From NCBI GenBank assembly GCA_017415425.1, contig JAFQGT010000005.1, positions 89,038-153,037 of the forward strand: 64,000 nucleotides of DNA. Reading direction: 5' to 3'. The translations under genes and the position numbers were made by a program. Under the pieces are notes generated by a model. The model was not told where the DNA came from. It did no database searches and worked only from the letters and a program-made list of their open reading frames with translations. The DNA comes from Oscillospiraceae bacterium. GTDB lineage: Bacteria; Bacillota; Clostridia; Oscillospirales; Oscillospiraceae. Each line of letters opens with the position of its first letter. Position 1 is the stretch's first letter. Positions 1 to 8,428 of this stretch are shown here, in pieces.

Positions 1-197
1 CACTGGAAAAAGAGTATCTGCGGGACAAAAAATTGGGGTTGCCGACCGCTGTCCCCCAGAATTATTATCCCAACGACGATGATACCCAGGATCCTATTGT
101 CCGCTGGAGAGGACACGCCCATCTGCTGTTTTCCAACTGGCTGAATTATTTTGTATATCAGACGACCCCGTATGACATTAAGCATATTGGTGAGTAA
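1..197 (+). CDS. metA: Homoserine O-acyltransferase MetA, C-terminal fragment
   Basis: Open frame running in from the left edge and ending in TAA; only the last 64 or so residues are present. The translation contains [20 protein letters not shown] followed by FVYQTTPYD, which is the conserved C-terminal block of the MetA family (homoserine O-succinyl/acetyltransferase, first committed step of methionine synthesis). The catalytic Cys and His lie upstream, outside the window, so substrate choice (acetyl or succinyl) cannot be judged. A strong terminator follows directly. Family assignment is firm; the gene is truncated by the window, not broken. Confidence 0.88.
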   Translation, partial: LEKEYLRDKKLGLPTAVPQNYYPNDDDTQDPIVRWRGHAHLLFSNWLNYFVYQTTPYDIKHIGE

Positions 198-210
198 AAA
201 TTAGCACTGA

Positions 211-240
211 AAAACCCATCCGTTTCGGATGGGTTTTTTC
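211..240 (+). terminator. Rho-independent terminator after metA
   Basis: Perfect 12-bp stem AAAACCCATCCG with loop TTT, followed by a T run. It separates metA from the feo operon. Confidence 0.9.
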
Positions 241-269
241 TTGACAATTGTTGATAGTTTATATATAAT
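241..269 (+). promoter_or_regulatory. Promoter of the feo operon
   Basis: TTGACA (241-246), 17-nt spacer, TATAAT (264-269): a perfect sigma-A consensus. Such a strong promoter on an iron-uptake operon implies repression, consistent with the palindrome just downstream. Confidence 0.85.
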
Positions 270-280
270 ATACAAAATAG

Positions 281-300
281 CAGTTAGCAAAGGCTAACTG
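281..300. promoter_or_regulatory. Palindromic operator upstream of feoA
   Basis: CAGTTAGCAAAGGCTAACTG: two perfect 8-bp arms around AAAG, placed just downstream of the predicted start of transcription and before the feoA ribosome site. The TTAG...CTAA half-sites resemble targets of DtxR/IdeR/MntR-type metalloregulators. The palindrome is seen directly; the identity of the repressor is inferred. Confidence 0.6.
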
Positions 301-318
301 TTCTCGCGGAGGTAAAAA

Positions 319-549
319 ATGACAATTAATCAATTGGAGATAGGCCAGCAGGGAATTATTGATACGGTTGGTGGTGAGGGTGCGCTGCGGCTTCGTTTTT
401 TGGATATGGGGCTGATTCCGGGTACTCGTGTACATCTTCAAAAGGTGGCGCCGATGGGTGATCCAATTCAGATCCGTATCCGCGGTTATGAGTTGACGAT
501 TCGTCGTGAGGATGCCGCTAAAATCACATTGCAGGAGGAGCTGGTATGA
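319..549 (+). CDS. feoA: Ferrous iron transport protein A
   Basis: 76-residue SH3-like FeoA, a cytoplasmic accessory of the Fe(II) permease FeoB. Its length is normal for the family, and the sequence shows the FeoA core LRFLDMGLIPGTRVHLQK followed by DPIQIRIRGYELTIRREDA. The start is set by a GGAGG seven bases before ATG. The 3' end overlaps feoB by 4 nt (ATGA), which indicates translational coupling. The promoter and palindromic operator upstream point to iron- or manganese-dependent repression. Assignment is firm. Confidence 0.95.
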   Translation: MTINQLEIGQQGIIDTVGGEGALRLRFLDMGLIPGTRVHLQKVAPMGDPIQIRIRGYELTIRREDAAKITLQEELV

Positions 550-2546
550 TATTTGCATTAGCAGGAAATCAAAATTGCGGCAAGACGACCCTTTTCAATG
601 CTTTGACCGGATCCAATCAGCGTGTGGGTAATTTTCCCGGTGTTACTGTGGATCAAAAAATAGGTGTTATCCGCAACACCGGTCATCAGGTGGTGGATCT
701 TCCGGGCATTTATTCCATTCGTCCTTATTCACAAGAGGAGATCGTCACCAGAGATTTCATTCTGAATGAAAAGCCAGATGCAATTATCAACATTGTGGAC
801 GCTACAAATATAGAGCGAAATCTGTACCTGACTTTACAATTGCTGACACTGCGGGTACCAATGGTTATCGCGCTGAATATGATGGACGAACTCAGCGGTA
901 ACGGCGGCAGTGTGGATGTAAAAAGAATGACACAGGCACTGGGTGTTCCTGTGATTCCCATCAGCGCGGTGAAGAATCAGGGCATTGAGGAACTGGTAGA
1001 GGTTCTCTTGGAAACCGCAAGAAATCAGAAACGCCCTGAGGTGCTGGATTTTTGTCCGGACGGACCGGTTCACCGTTGCATTCACGCGGTCAGCCACATT
1101 ATTGAAGATCACGCGGTTCGCATTGACATTTCCCGGCGCTTTTGCGCTATGAAGCTGATTGAGGGAGAGACTCAATTTTTCCGTATGTTGGAACTGAGCC
1201 GGAATGAGGAGGAGCTGATTGAGCATTCAATCATTGAAATGGAGAACGAATGCGGTCTGGACCGGAATGCGGCTCTGGCGGATATGCGGTATAATTTCAT
1301 TGAGAAGGTCTGTGCGGACTGCGTTGTGAAGGCAGCGGAAAGTAAGGAATATATCCGCAGCGTAAAAATCGATCGGATTTTGACAAATCGGTATTTGGCA
1401 ATTCCGCTGTTTGTTGCGATTATGGGTTTGGTGTTCTTCCTGACTTTCCAGGTGTTCGGCGCGTTGTTTTCTGACCTGTTGTCTTACGCTATTGACGGAT
1501 TGACGATAACGGCTGACAGACTCCTCACTGCCTACCAGTTGAACCCTGTGGTACATAGTTTGATTATTGACGGAATCTTTTCCGGTGTGGGCAGTGTGTT
1601 GAGCTTTCTGCCGCTGATCGTAGTTTTATTTTTCTTCCTGTCTATTTTGGAAGACTCTGGATATATGGCCCGTGTGGCCTTTGTGATGGATAAGTTGTTG
1701 CGGAAAATCGGACTATCCGGCAGAAGCTTTGTGCCTATGCTGGTGGGTTTTGGATGTACTGTGCCGGGCATAATGGCGACTCGGACACTTTCGTCCAACC
1801 GGGATCGCAAAATGACCATTATGCTGACCCCGTATATGAGTTGTTCTGCCAAAATTCCAATTTATACAGTATTTGCGGCAGCCTTTTTCCCCGGCAGGGA
1901 ATTGCCGGTTATGATCGCGTTGTACTTTGGCGGCATGGTGGTGGGTGTTCTGGTGGCGCTGCTGCTGAAAAATACTGCCTTCAAGGGAAACCCGGTTCCT
2001 TTTGTGATGGAGCTGCCCAATTACCGTTTTCCCGCGCCCAGAAGTGTTTTGCTTTTGATGTGGGAAAAGGCAAAGGACTTCCTGCAGCGGGCATTTGGTG
2101 TGATTTTTGTTGCAACCGTGATCATCTGGTTTCTGCAAACATTTGATATGCGGCTGAATGTGGTGTCTGACAGCGCACAGAGCATTCTGGCATCACTGGG
2201 ACGTTTGATCGCGCCGATCTTTGCACCGTTGGGTTTCGGTGATTGGCGTATGGTGACTGCGCTTGTATCCGGCTTCACTGCCAAAGAAGCTGTGGTCAGC
2301 ACATTTGGTGTAATTTTGGGTGTCGGTACTGAACAACTGACGGTTGCCCTGCATCAATTGTTTACAACGGAATCTGCCTGCAGTTTTCTGGTGTTTTCTC
2401 TGCTGTACACCCCATGTATGGCAGCAGTTGCCGCAATTAAGCGGGAATTGGGCTCCGGTTTGAAAACTGTTGCAGTAGTAATATTACAGTGCATTATAGC
2501 CTGGATTGTGGCGCTGCTGACCTATCAGTTGGGGGTGCTGTTATGA
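546..2546 (+). CDS. feoB: Ferrous iron transport protein B
   Basis: 666-residue Fe(II) permease of the inner membrane. The N-terminal G domain starts with the P-loop GNQNCGKTTLFN (residues ~7-18), then GNFPGVTVDQ (switch I), DLPG (G3) and NMMDE (G4). A helical linker domain follows. From residue ~280 there are two Gate-type membrane blocks, including GYMARVAFVMD and the Cys-containing FVPMLVGFGCTVPG, and a FeoB C-terminal segment SLLYTPCMA. Length is on the short side of normal and the protein appears intact. It overlaps feoA upstream and the Cys-rich partner downstream, each by 4 nt, so the three genes form one transcript. Confidence 0.97.
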   Translation: MIFALAGNQNCGKTTLFNALTGSNQRVGNFPGVTVDQKIGVIRNTGHQVVDLPGIYSIRPYSQEEIVTRDFILNEKPDAIINIVDATNIERNLYLTLQLLTLRVPMVIALNMMDELSGNGGSVDVKRMTQALGVPVIPISAVKNQGIEELVEVLLETARNQKRPEVLDFCPDGPVHRCIHAVSHIIEDHAVRIDISRRFCAMKLIEGETQFFRMLELSRNEEELIEHSIIEMENECGLDRNAALADMRYNFIEKVCADCVVKAAESKEYIRSVKIDRILTNRYLAIPLFVAIMGLVFFLTFQVFGALFSDLLSYAIDGLTITADRLLTAYQLNPVVHSLIIDGIFSGVGSVLSFLPLIVVLFFFLSILEDSGYMARVAFVMDKLLRKIGLSGRSFVPMLVGFGCTVPGIMATRTLSSNRDRKMTIMLTPYMSCSAKIPIYTVFAAAFFPGRELPVMIALYFGGMVVGVLVALLLKNTAFKGNPVPFVMELPNYRFPAPRSVLLLMWEKAKDFLQRAFGVIFVATVIIWFLQTFDMRLNVVSDSAQSILASLGRLIAPIFAPLGFGDWRMVTALVSGFTAKEAVVSTFGVILGVGTEQLTVALHQLFTTESACSFLVFSLLYTPCMAAVAAIKRELGSGLKTVAVVILQCIIAWIVALLTYQLGVLL

Positions 2547-2677
2547 GCCTGATGGATTATTTGCTGATAGTTCTGATATTGGGTTATTGCGCATATATTA
2601 TTCTTCGTAAGAAGAAAAATATCTGTTGCGGAGATTGCAGTGGCTGTAGTGGCTGTCACAAAAAAATGTGCAAATGA
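2543..2677 (+). CDS. FeoB-associated Cys-rich membrane protein
   Basis: 44-residue protein starting at the ATG that overlaps the feoB stop (ATGA). One N-terminal membrane helix (residues ~4-20, LLIVLILGYCAYIIL) is followed by basic LRKKK and a cysteine cluster ICCGDCSGCSGCHKKMC. This layout is that of the small FeoB-associated Cys-rich family common in Firmicutes feo operons. A role in handling iron at the membrane is likely but unproven. An upstream in-frame ATG inside feoB would give a longer protein, but it has no ribosome site and would add feoB-overlapping residues. Confidence 0.85.
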   Translation: MSLMDYLLIVLILGYCAYIILRKKKNICCGDCSGCSGCHKKMCK

Positions 2678-2696
2678 CGCCAGAAAGGAGGCATAT

Positions 2697-4400
2697 ATGA
2701 AGCTGTGTATAGACGGATTGCCAATTGATGCAAAACCGGGTCAGACATTACGGGAGCTGGTAATTGCCCTGGGGCTGGATGACCAGACACTGTCTGGTAG
2801 ACCGCTGGCGGCTAAAATCGCCGGAGAAGTGTTTAGTTTAAATTATGTGCCTGTACGTTCCCTGCAAAATGAACAGGAAAGACCTTCCATCCGCCGCGCT
2901 ATGGCTGCATCCGGTGGTGTGGTGCAGTTGCTGCGGTTTCACGATCTGGCTGGACGGGATGTCTATACCCGCACAGTGCAGTTCGTGCTGTTTCTTGCCA
3001 TTCGAAACCGCTGGCCAAAGGCAGAAGCAAAGATCAGCAGCACCTTCGGATCAGTACTGTATGTGCAGGTAACAGGGGTGGAGGATTTTGATTTTCAGGA
3101 GCTAAAAGAAGAAATCGCATCTATCGTTTCAAAAGATATTCCATTGATTCGGCAAAGACTTTCCACCCAGGAGGCCATCGCCAGATATAAGGCGTTGGGA
3201 CAGACAGATAAGGCGAGACTTCTGCAATATCGTACGGAATCCTATTTTGATGTGTATGCATACGAGGATTTCATTGACTATTTCTACGGAGAACTTGCGC
3301 CCTCTACTGGATATTTACAGGTGTGGGATGTAATTCCTGCCGACAATGGATTCTTCTTTATCTATCCGGATGATGACAATCCGGACCGGATCGGAAGATA
3401 TATTTCTATGCCGCAGCTTATGGCTGTCAATAAAGAAGGTATCCGCTGGTGTGAATTGATGGATTGCGAGACGGTTTCGGATCTGAATCGGCTGATTGAG
3501 ACAGGAAAATTGCGGGAGCTTGTTCGTGTAAACGAAGCGCTACACGAAAAAAGATACGCACAGATTGCAGATATGGTTTGCCAGCGGGGTGTGAGGGCAG
3601 TAATGCTGTCCGGTCCAAGCTCCTCCGGCAAAACCACATCAGCAAACCGCTTGGCAACGCAGTTGCGTGTGCACGGAAAAACACCGATTATCATCAGCCT
3701 GGACGATTATTACAGAAACCGTGAGGATATTTTGCCGCAGCCGGATGGTACAGTTGATTTGGAGCATATCAACACCATTGACACAGATTTGTTTGCGAAA
3801 CATCTACAAGCGCTGCTGTCCGGAGAGCCTGTAGAGATTCCTGTCTTCAATTTCAAGACCGGAAAAAGGGAATGGAAGGGTCGAATTCTGCAGCTAAGTG
3901 AGAAAACAGTGATTATTGTAGAGGGGTTGCACGCTCTCAATCCCCAGCTGCTCCCCAAGGGCCTGGATAACTCGCTGGTATTCAAAATGTACGTTTGTCC
4001 GTTACTTCCGCTGAATTTGGACGATCACAACCGAATTTTAAGCAGCTACCTGCGTCTTCTGCGCAGAATTGTCCGGGATTATGAGAACCGCGGTTCATCT
4101 GTGGAGCAGACATTAAGTATGTGGAGCTCTGTGCGGCGCGGGGAGAAACGTTGGATACAGCCGTTCCAGGAAAGCGCTGACGTGATTTTTAACAGTGCAA
4201 CTCTTTATGAGTTGTCTGTACTAAAGCATCACGTTTTTCCATTATTAACTGCAGTTCCTCCGGAGGAAAGTTGCTATGAACAGGTAAGAGCTATTGTTAA
4301 GGTTCTTAATTATGTACTTGCGACTGATGTTGATGACGAGATTCCTCCTACCAGTTTGGTGCGGGAATTTATCGGTGGAAATACCTTTTATCGTGAATAA
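2697..4400 (+). CDS. Nucleoside kinase (uridine kinase-like) with TGS/ThrRS-like N-terminus
   Basis: 567 residues. The N-terminal ~65 residues are a TGS-like ubiquitin fold (MKLCIDGLPIDAKPGQTLRE), followed by a region like the second additional domain of threonyl-tRNA synthetase. The C-terminal half is a P-loop kinase: Walker A GPSSSGKTTSANRLA at ~305, then ISLDDYYRNREDILPQPDG, typical of uridine kinase/phosphoribulokinase. This architecture is widespread in Clostridia as 'nucleoside kinase'; the exact substrate is unknown. The ATG is chosen because AAAGGAGG lies 6-7 nt upstream; a longer in-frame start overlaps the previous gene. It sits 19 nt after the feo operon. Confidence 0.85.
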   Translation: MKLCIDGLPIDAKPGQTLRELVIALGLDDQTLSGRPLAAKIAGEVFSLNYVPVRSLQNEQERPSIRRAMAASGGVVQLLRFHDLAGRDVYTRTVQFVLFLAIRNRWPKAEAKISSTFGSVLYVQVTGVEDFDFQELKEEIASIVSKDIPLIRQRLSTQEAIARYKALGQTDKARLLQYRTESYFDVYAYEDFIDYFYGELAPSTGYLQVWDVIPADNGFFFIYPDDDNPDRIGRYISMPQLMAVNKEGIRWCELMDCETVSDLNRLIETGKLRELVRVNEALHEKRYAQIADMVCQRGVRAVMLSGPSSSGKTTSANRLATQLRVHGKTPIIISLDDYYRNREDILPQPDGTVDLEHINTIDTDLFAKHLQALLSGEPVEIPVFNFKTGKREWKGRILQLSEKTVIIVEGLHALNPQLLPKGLDNSLVFKMYVCPLLPLNLDDHNRILSSYLRLLRRIVRDYENRGSSVEQTLSMWSSVRRGEKRWIQPFQESADVIFNSATLYELSVLKHHVFPLLTAVPPEESCYEQVRAIVKVLNYVLATDVDDEIPPTSLVREFIGGNTFYRE

Positions 4401-4431
4401 AACGGTGGAAAGCAATTGCTTTCCACCGTTT
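4401..4431. terminator. Bidirectional terminator between kinase and small membrane gene
   Basis: 14-bp perfect stem AACGGTGGAAAGCA around AT with T-rich 3' flank. It lies between convergent genes and can serve both strands. Confidence 0.85.
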
Positions 4432-4450
4432 ATTTGTATATAAGACAGGT

Positions 4451-4747
4451 TTAAGTGGGTCTGGGACTGGGGAAATTGAGAATGATAGAAAATAGCAGAC
4501 AGATAAGGATTGCACAAGCACCTGCACTGATCCACTGACTTCTTCGTTTGGCCAGTTCCCGGCTTAAATATAGAATAGTCAGAATTCCGGCGGACAGGAA
4601 GACCGTAAGCAGAGTCAAGATAACCTTCAACCAAATGATTCCCGCGCCGGCGCAAATCATATACAGGACAAAAAGAAGTGTATCCGCAATAAGACCGCAG
4701 GTTAAAAGACGCTCCATATGTTTGTAATGATTATTTGGTGCAGACAT
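4451..4747 (-). CDS. Small three-helix membrane protein, unknown function
   Basis: 98 residues beginning MSAPNNHYKHMERLLTCG, with three predicted membrane helices (about residues 14-34, 38-60, 72-92) separated by short basic loops (SRELAKRRSQ). No motif that I recognise. The start is fixed by AAGGAGG seven bases before the ATG; the longer frame upstream is not needed. It is monocistronic, convergent with the nucleoside kinase and divergent from scpA. Coding status is supported by the ribosome site and coherent hydrophobic pattern; function cannot be assigned. Confidence 0.65.
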   Translation of the reverse strand: MSAPNNHYKHMERLLTCGLIADTLLFVLYMICAGAGIIWLKVILTLLTVFLSAGILTILYLSRELAKRRSQWISAGACAILICLLFSIILNFPSPRPT

Positions 4748-4843
4748 TCTGCATTCCTCCTTACTGTTTCTTGCACTACTTATAGCATATTTTAGGGAAA
4801 AATGCAATCCTTTCCAATAATTGGAGATTATTTGCACAAAGAC

Positions 4844-4872
4844 TTGCAGAAATGTAGTTTCGGTGATATAAT
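4844..4872 (+). promoter_or_regulatory. Promoter of the scpA operon
   Basis: TTGCAG (4844-4849), 17-nt spacer, TATAAT (4867-4872), about 40 nt upstream of the scpA ATG. Confidence 0.7.
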
Positions 4873-4911
4873 TACAGCAATAATTTGCGATAAAATGCAC
4901 AAGGAGCAATT

Positions 4912-5721
4912 ATGGCAGAACCGAAGTATCATCTAGAGGGAATCGTTCACACTAAAAGTGAATTGATGGAAGATTTTGAAGGTCCTCTTGACGTTATTTT
5001 TTTGTTACTGAGCAAGAATAAAATAGAAATCCAGGATGTCTCCATTACGGCGATTTTAGAGCAGTATTTGGCATACCTGGAGGAGATGAAGCGACTGGAT
5101 ATTGAACTGGCCAGCGAGTTTATCACAATGGCATCGCACTTGATGCTGATTAAGACAAAGATGCTTTTGTCTGCCGCGGAGGCGATTGAGGCTGAAACCG
5201 AGCTGGATCTGCTGCGACAGTCTTTGATCGAGCGTCAGCGCCACGAGGCAATGGATCAGATCCGTATGGCTATCTCCGTACTGGAGCCGCTGAATGAAGT
5301 GGGACGTTGTATTTTTGTCAAAGCGCCGGAGCCTCTGCGCCGTGATACCACATATCGGTATCAACACGAACCGGAGGACCTTCTGCAGGCCTTAAATGAT
5401 ATTTCTGAACGCAGTCAGCGCCGCCTGCCGCCGTCTACTGTGAATTTTAAGGGCATCGTGGGTAAAGAACCCTATCCCGTGACCAGAAAAGCAAAGGAAT
5501 TGGTGCGAAATCTGGTGCTCCGTGGCATTCAACGGTTGAAGAACCTGTTTAAGGGCAGCAGAAGCCGCTCGGAGGTTGTGGCTACCTTTTTGGCCATTCT
5601 GGAACTGTGTAAGACGAATTCTGTGGTCTTGGAGGATGATACCTCCGGAGAGAATCCCAATGTGCGGCTGATTCACGAAGCAGACCTGGTTATTGAGGAG
5701 AGTATTGATGGAACAAATTGA
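4912..5721 (+). CDS. scpA: Segregation and condensation protein A
   Basis: 269-residue kleisin that bridges the heads of the SMC dimer and binds ScpB in the bacterial condensin complex. The family signature is near the N-terminus: FEGPLDVIFLLLSKNKIEIQD, then ITAILEQYLAYLEEM and LASEFITMASHLMLIKTKML; the C-terminal winged helix contains RSRSEVVATFLAILELCK. AAGGAG precedes the ATG by 6 nt. It overlaps scpB by 14 nt, the usual scpAB arrangement. It heads a run of co-oriented genes up to the flavoprotein at 11.2 kb. Confidence 0.95.
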   Translation: MAEPKYHLEGIVHTKSELMEDFEGPLDVIFLLLSKNKIEIQDVSITAILEQYLAYLEEMKRLDIELASEFITMASHLMLIKTKMLLSAAEAIEAETELDLLRQSLIERQRHEAMDQIRMAISVLEPLNEVGRCIFVKAPEPLRRDTTYRYQHEPEDLLQALNDISERSQRRLPPSTVNFKGIVGKEPYPVTRKAKELVRNLVLRGIQRLKNLFKGSRSRSEVVATFLAILELCKTNSVVLEDDTSGENPNVRLIHEADLVIEESIDGTN

Positions 5722-6313
5722 ATTGCAGCGGGTAATTGAATCTATTTTGTTCGCTGCCGGTGAACGGATTGCTGTTTCCCAATTGGCATCTGTGCTGGAG
5801 GCCGACGAAAAGGATATTATCGAGGCAACGAATGCACTGGCAGATGAACTGGCGTATAACCGTCGTGGTATTCGTATCATCCGCTTGGAGGACGGATATC
5901 AGATGGTATCCTCCGGTGAGATGGCCGAATACATTACAAAAGCGTTGGAAACCCGGAAACCGCCAAAACTGTCAGCATCTCAGCTGGAAGCATTGACCAT
6001 CATTGCTTACTACCAGCCTGCTACCAAGGCGATGGTAGAGCAGCTTCGCGGTGTGGACAGTGCTTATTCCATTGGTGCGTTACTGAACAAAAAGCTGATT
6101 GAGGATGCCGGCCGTTTAAATGTGCCCGGCCGTCCTATCCAGTACCGGACAACTCCGGTTTTCCTACGGACTTTTGGTTTGAGTTCGTTGGAAGAACTTC
6201 CGCCCATTGAGAAAGTGGATTTGGGTGAACCCATCGTGGAAGAACAGCAGGATCCGGATCAACTGTCTATGGAAGATGTGAATCCGGAGCAGGTGAGTGT
6301 CGGGGAGAACTGA
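5708..6313 (+). CDS. scpB: Segregation and condensation protein B
   Basis: 201-residue protein with two winged-helix domains, partner of ScpA on SMC. Recognisable segments are RVIESILFAAGERIAVSQLA near the N-terminus and the conserved KLSASQLEALTIIAYYQPAT followed by RGVDSAYSIGALL and GRPIQYRTTPVFLRTFGL. The ATG within the scpA 3' end is used (overlap 14 nt); a slightly longer frame has no ribosome site. The C-terminal ~35 residues are acidic and variable, as usual for the family. Confidence 0.95.
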   Translation: MEQIELQRVIESILFAAGERIAVSQLASVLEADEKDIIEATNALADELAYNRRGIRIIRLEDGYQMVSSGEMAEYITKALETRKPPKLSASQLEALTIIAYYQPATKAMVEQLRGVDSAYSIGALLNKKLIEDAGRLNVPGRPIQYRTTPVFLRTFGLSSLEELPPIEKVDLGEPIVEEQQDPDQLSMEDVNPEQVSVGEN

Positions 6314-6314
6314 T

Positions 6315-6911
6315 ATGGGTTGGTTAATTGGGTTGATTGTTTTGACAGCGCTTGCGCTTTTGCCCTTGGGTGTCAAAGCAATCTACCGTGACAACGGTAT
6401 TGGTGTCTGGATCTTGGCTGGTCCTGTTTCTGTTAAGGTCTATCCGGATTCCGGGAAAAAGAAAGAGAAGAACACGGAGAATAAACCGAAGAGTAAAAAG
6501 AAAACAGGCGCTGAGGATGAGAAAACAGGTGGCTCCTTAAAGGATTTTGAGCCACTGCTCCGTACTGTGCTGGCCTTTGTTGGAGATTTTCGAAGAAAAC
6601 TTAAAGTAAAACGGCTGGAACTGCAGCTGGTTTTAGCAGGGGAGGATCCCTGCAATCTTGCGGTTGCCTACGGTAGAGCCTGGGCAGCAGTTGGGAATAT
6701 TCTGCCGCAGATGGAGCGAATATTTGTATTCAAAAAGCGGGATGTGGATGTAGGCTGTGACTTCACATCCGAAAATACAAGAATCTATGTGCGCGTTGAC
6801 CTTACGATTGCTCTGGGTAGACTTTTGTACCTGCTTGTAAAATATGGTTTACGTGCATTCAAAGAATATCAGCAAATAAAAACTCAAAGAAAAGGCGGTG
6901 CAAAATTATGA
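6315..6911 (+). CDS. DUF2953 domain protein
   Basis: 198 residues: one N-terminal membrane helix (MGWLIGLIVLTALALLPLG), a short extracytoplasmic-type segment, a Lys/Glu-rich linker (KKKEKNTENKPKSKKK) and a C-terminal domain ending in a second hydrophobic stretch (LGRLLYLLVKYGLRAF). This matches the DUF2953 family found next to ytfJ in spore formers. The ATG begins 1 nt after the scpB stop, and the 3' end overlaps ytfJ by 4 nt. Linkage with ytfJ suggests a sporulation role, but the function is not established. Confidence 0.8.
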   Translation: MGWLIGLIVLTALALLPLGVKAIYRDNGIGVWILAGPVSVKVYPDSGKKKEKNTENKPKSKKKTGAEDEKTGGSLKDFEPLLRTVLAFVGDFRRKLKVKRLELQLVLAGEDPCNLAVAYGRAWAAVGNILPQMERIFVFKKRDVDVGCDFTSENTRIYVRVDLTIALGRLLYLLVKYGLRAFKEYQQIKTQRKGGAKL

Positions 6912-7300
6912 GCCAGAATCTTCCTAATATGTTGGAAAACACAATTACCAAGATCCGTGAGATGGTGGATGCAAACTCTGTTGTGGGTGAACCCGTTGTA
7001 ACAGCGGACGGCGTGACCATTATTCCTGTTTCCAAGATCAGTGTGGGTCTGGGCGGCGGCGGTTCCGATTTTGTTTCCAAGAACCTGAATCACCACGAGA
7101 ATCCCTTTGGCGGTGGCGTGGGTGCCGGTGTTAAGGTGACTCCGTTGGCCTTTATCGTGGTAAAGGAGGGATCTGTGCGGATCCTGCCGATTGCAGAGCC
7201 GGCCAATACAACAGCTGACCGTATCGTAGAACTGATTCCGGATACCCTGGACAAGATTGCTAGCTTTATTGACTCCAAAACGGAGAAGAAGGCAGAATAA
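6908..7300 (+). CDS. ytfJ: GerW-family sporulation protein YtfJ
   Basis: 130 residues of the YtfJ/GerW family, a forespore protein tied to germination in Bacillus. Conserved core: GEPVVTADGVTIIPVSKISV followed by the glycine run GLGGGGSDF and GGGVGAGVKVTPLAFIVV. The ATG overlaps the DUF2953 stop (ATGA). The scpAB-DUF2953-ytfJ-dacF-rluB order is that seen in many endospore formers, which supports both this call and the spore-forming nature of the host. Confidence 0.93.
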   Translation: MSQNLPNMLENTITKIREMVDANSVVGEPVVTADGVTIIPVSKISVGLGGGGSDFVSKNLNHHENPFGGGVGAGVKVTPLAFIVVKEGSVRILPIAEPANTTADRIVELIPDTLDKIASFIDSKTEKKAE

Positions 7301-7339
7301 TGATGTCTTTTCCGGAGATACTATCTCTGGGTGATAAGG

Positions 7340-8428
7340 ATGAGAAAACTGATTGCCAGGGTGGCAGCTGCATTGCTGGCTGCTGTCCTGGTTTTTCCTT
7401 GTGGAGCAATTTCTGCAGGCAGTGCAGTTTTACTGGATGCGCAGACGGAACGTCTGCTGTTTGAACAGAATGCCAACAAGCGCAGCTTGATTGCCAGCAC
7501 CACCAAGATTATGACGGCTCTGGTGGTGGTTGAACAATGCAATGTGCTGGACCGCGTTAGAATACCAGAGGAAGCCGTTGGTATTGAAGGCTCTTCTATG
7601 TATCTGCGTGAAGGCGAAATACTAACGGTGCAGGAGCTCCTGTATGGCCTTATGCTCCGCAGTGGCAACGATGCGGCAACGGCCCTTGCTATCTACTGCG
7701 GCGGTACAGTTGAAGGCTTTGCGGAACTGATGAATGACAAGGCCCGCCGTCTGGGATTGACCGGATCTCATTTTGTCAATCCCCACGGTTTGGATCACCC
7801 GGATCATTATGCAACGGCTGCCGATCTGGCAAAACTGGCGGCCTATGCGATGGAGAATCCGATCTTTGCACAGACTGTTTCCACAAAGACCGTAAAGATG
7901 GGTCAGCGGCAGCTGCAGAATCATAATAAATTGCTCTGGCAGCTGGATGGTGCCGATGGCGTCAAAACAGGATTTACTAAGGCCGCAGGCAGAATTTTGG
8001 TTTCCAGCTGCACCCGGCAGGGTCGTCGACTGATCGCCGTGACCATCAATGACGGAAATGACTGGGCGGATCATAAAAATTTGCACGAATCCGGTTTCTC
8101 GACATTTTCTCTGCAGAAGATCGTCAGTCAGGGAGAATGTCTTGCTACCACGGAAGTCGTCAGCGCTCAGCAAAAAGCAGTACAACTGATTGCCAGAGAG
8201 GACTTTTACTATCCACTGCGGCCGGACGAATCAGTACAGTTGGTAATTCCGGGACCGGGATTTGTATATGCACCGGTGGTGGAAGGACAGGAGGCGGGCG
8301 TGGCGTACCTGTATCTGGAAAATAAGATTGTGGGACAGATCCCGCTGGAGTACGGCAACACAGTTGAACGCCTATCAGAAGAGAACACATCGCTTTTCAA
8401 GCGGATTTTTGGAGGGAAGAAGAAATGA
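7340..8428 (+). CDS. dacF: D-alanyl-D-alanine carboxypeptidase (DacF-like)
   Basis: About 362 residues, exported serine DD-carboxypeptidase that trims peptidoglycan pentapeptides. A signal peptide (MRKLIARVAAALLAAVLVFPCG) is followed by the active site triad motifs S-x-x-K (STTKIMTA, residue ~53), S-x-N (SGNDAA, ~110) and K-T-G (VKTGFTKAAG, ~212). The C-terminal beta domain and a basic tail (KRIFGGKKK) are present. The ATG is chosen because GGTGA lies 5 nt upstream; a GTG nine bases earlier would only lengthen the N-terminus. Its 3' end overlaps rluB by 4 nt. Position next to ytfJ suggests the DacF role in cortex formation. Confidence 0.9.
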   Translation: MRKLIARVAAALLAAVLVFPCGAISAGSAVLLDAQTERLLFEQNANKRSLIASTTKIMTALVVVEQCNVLDRVRIPEEAVGIEGSSMYLREGEILTVQELLYGLMLRSGNDAATALAIYCGGTVEGFAELMNDKARRLGLTGSHFVNPHGLDHPDHYATAADLAKLAAYAMENPIFAQTVSTKTVKMGQRQLQNHNKLLWQLDGADGVKTGFTKAAGRILVSSCTRQGRRLIAVTINDGNDWADHKNLHESGFSTFSLQKIVSQGECLATTEVVSAQQKAVQLIAREDFYYPLRPDESVQLVIPGPGFVYAPVVEGQEAGVAYLYLENKIVGQIPLEYGNTVERLSEENTSLFKRIFGGKKK

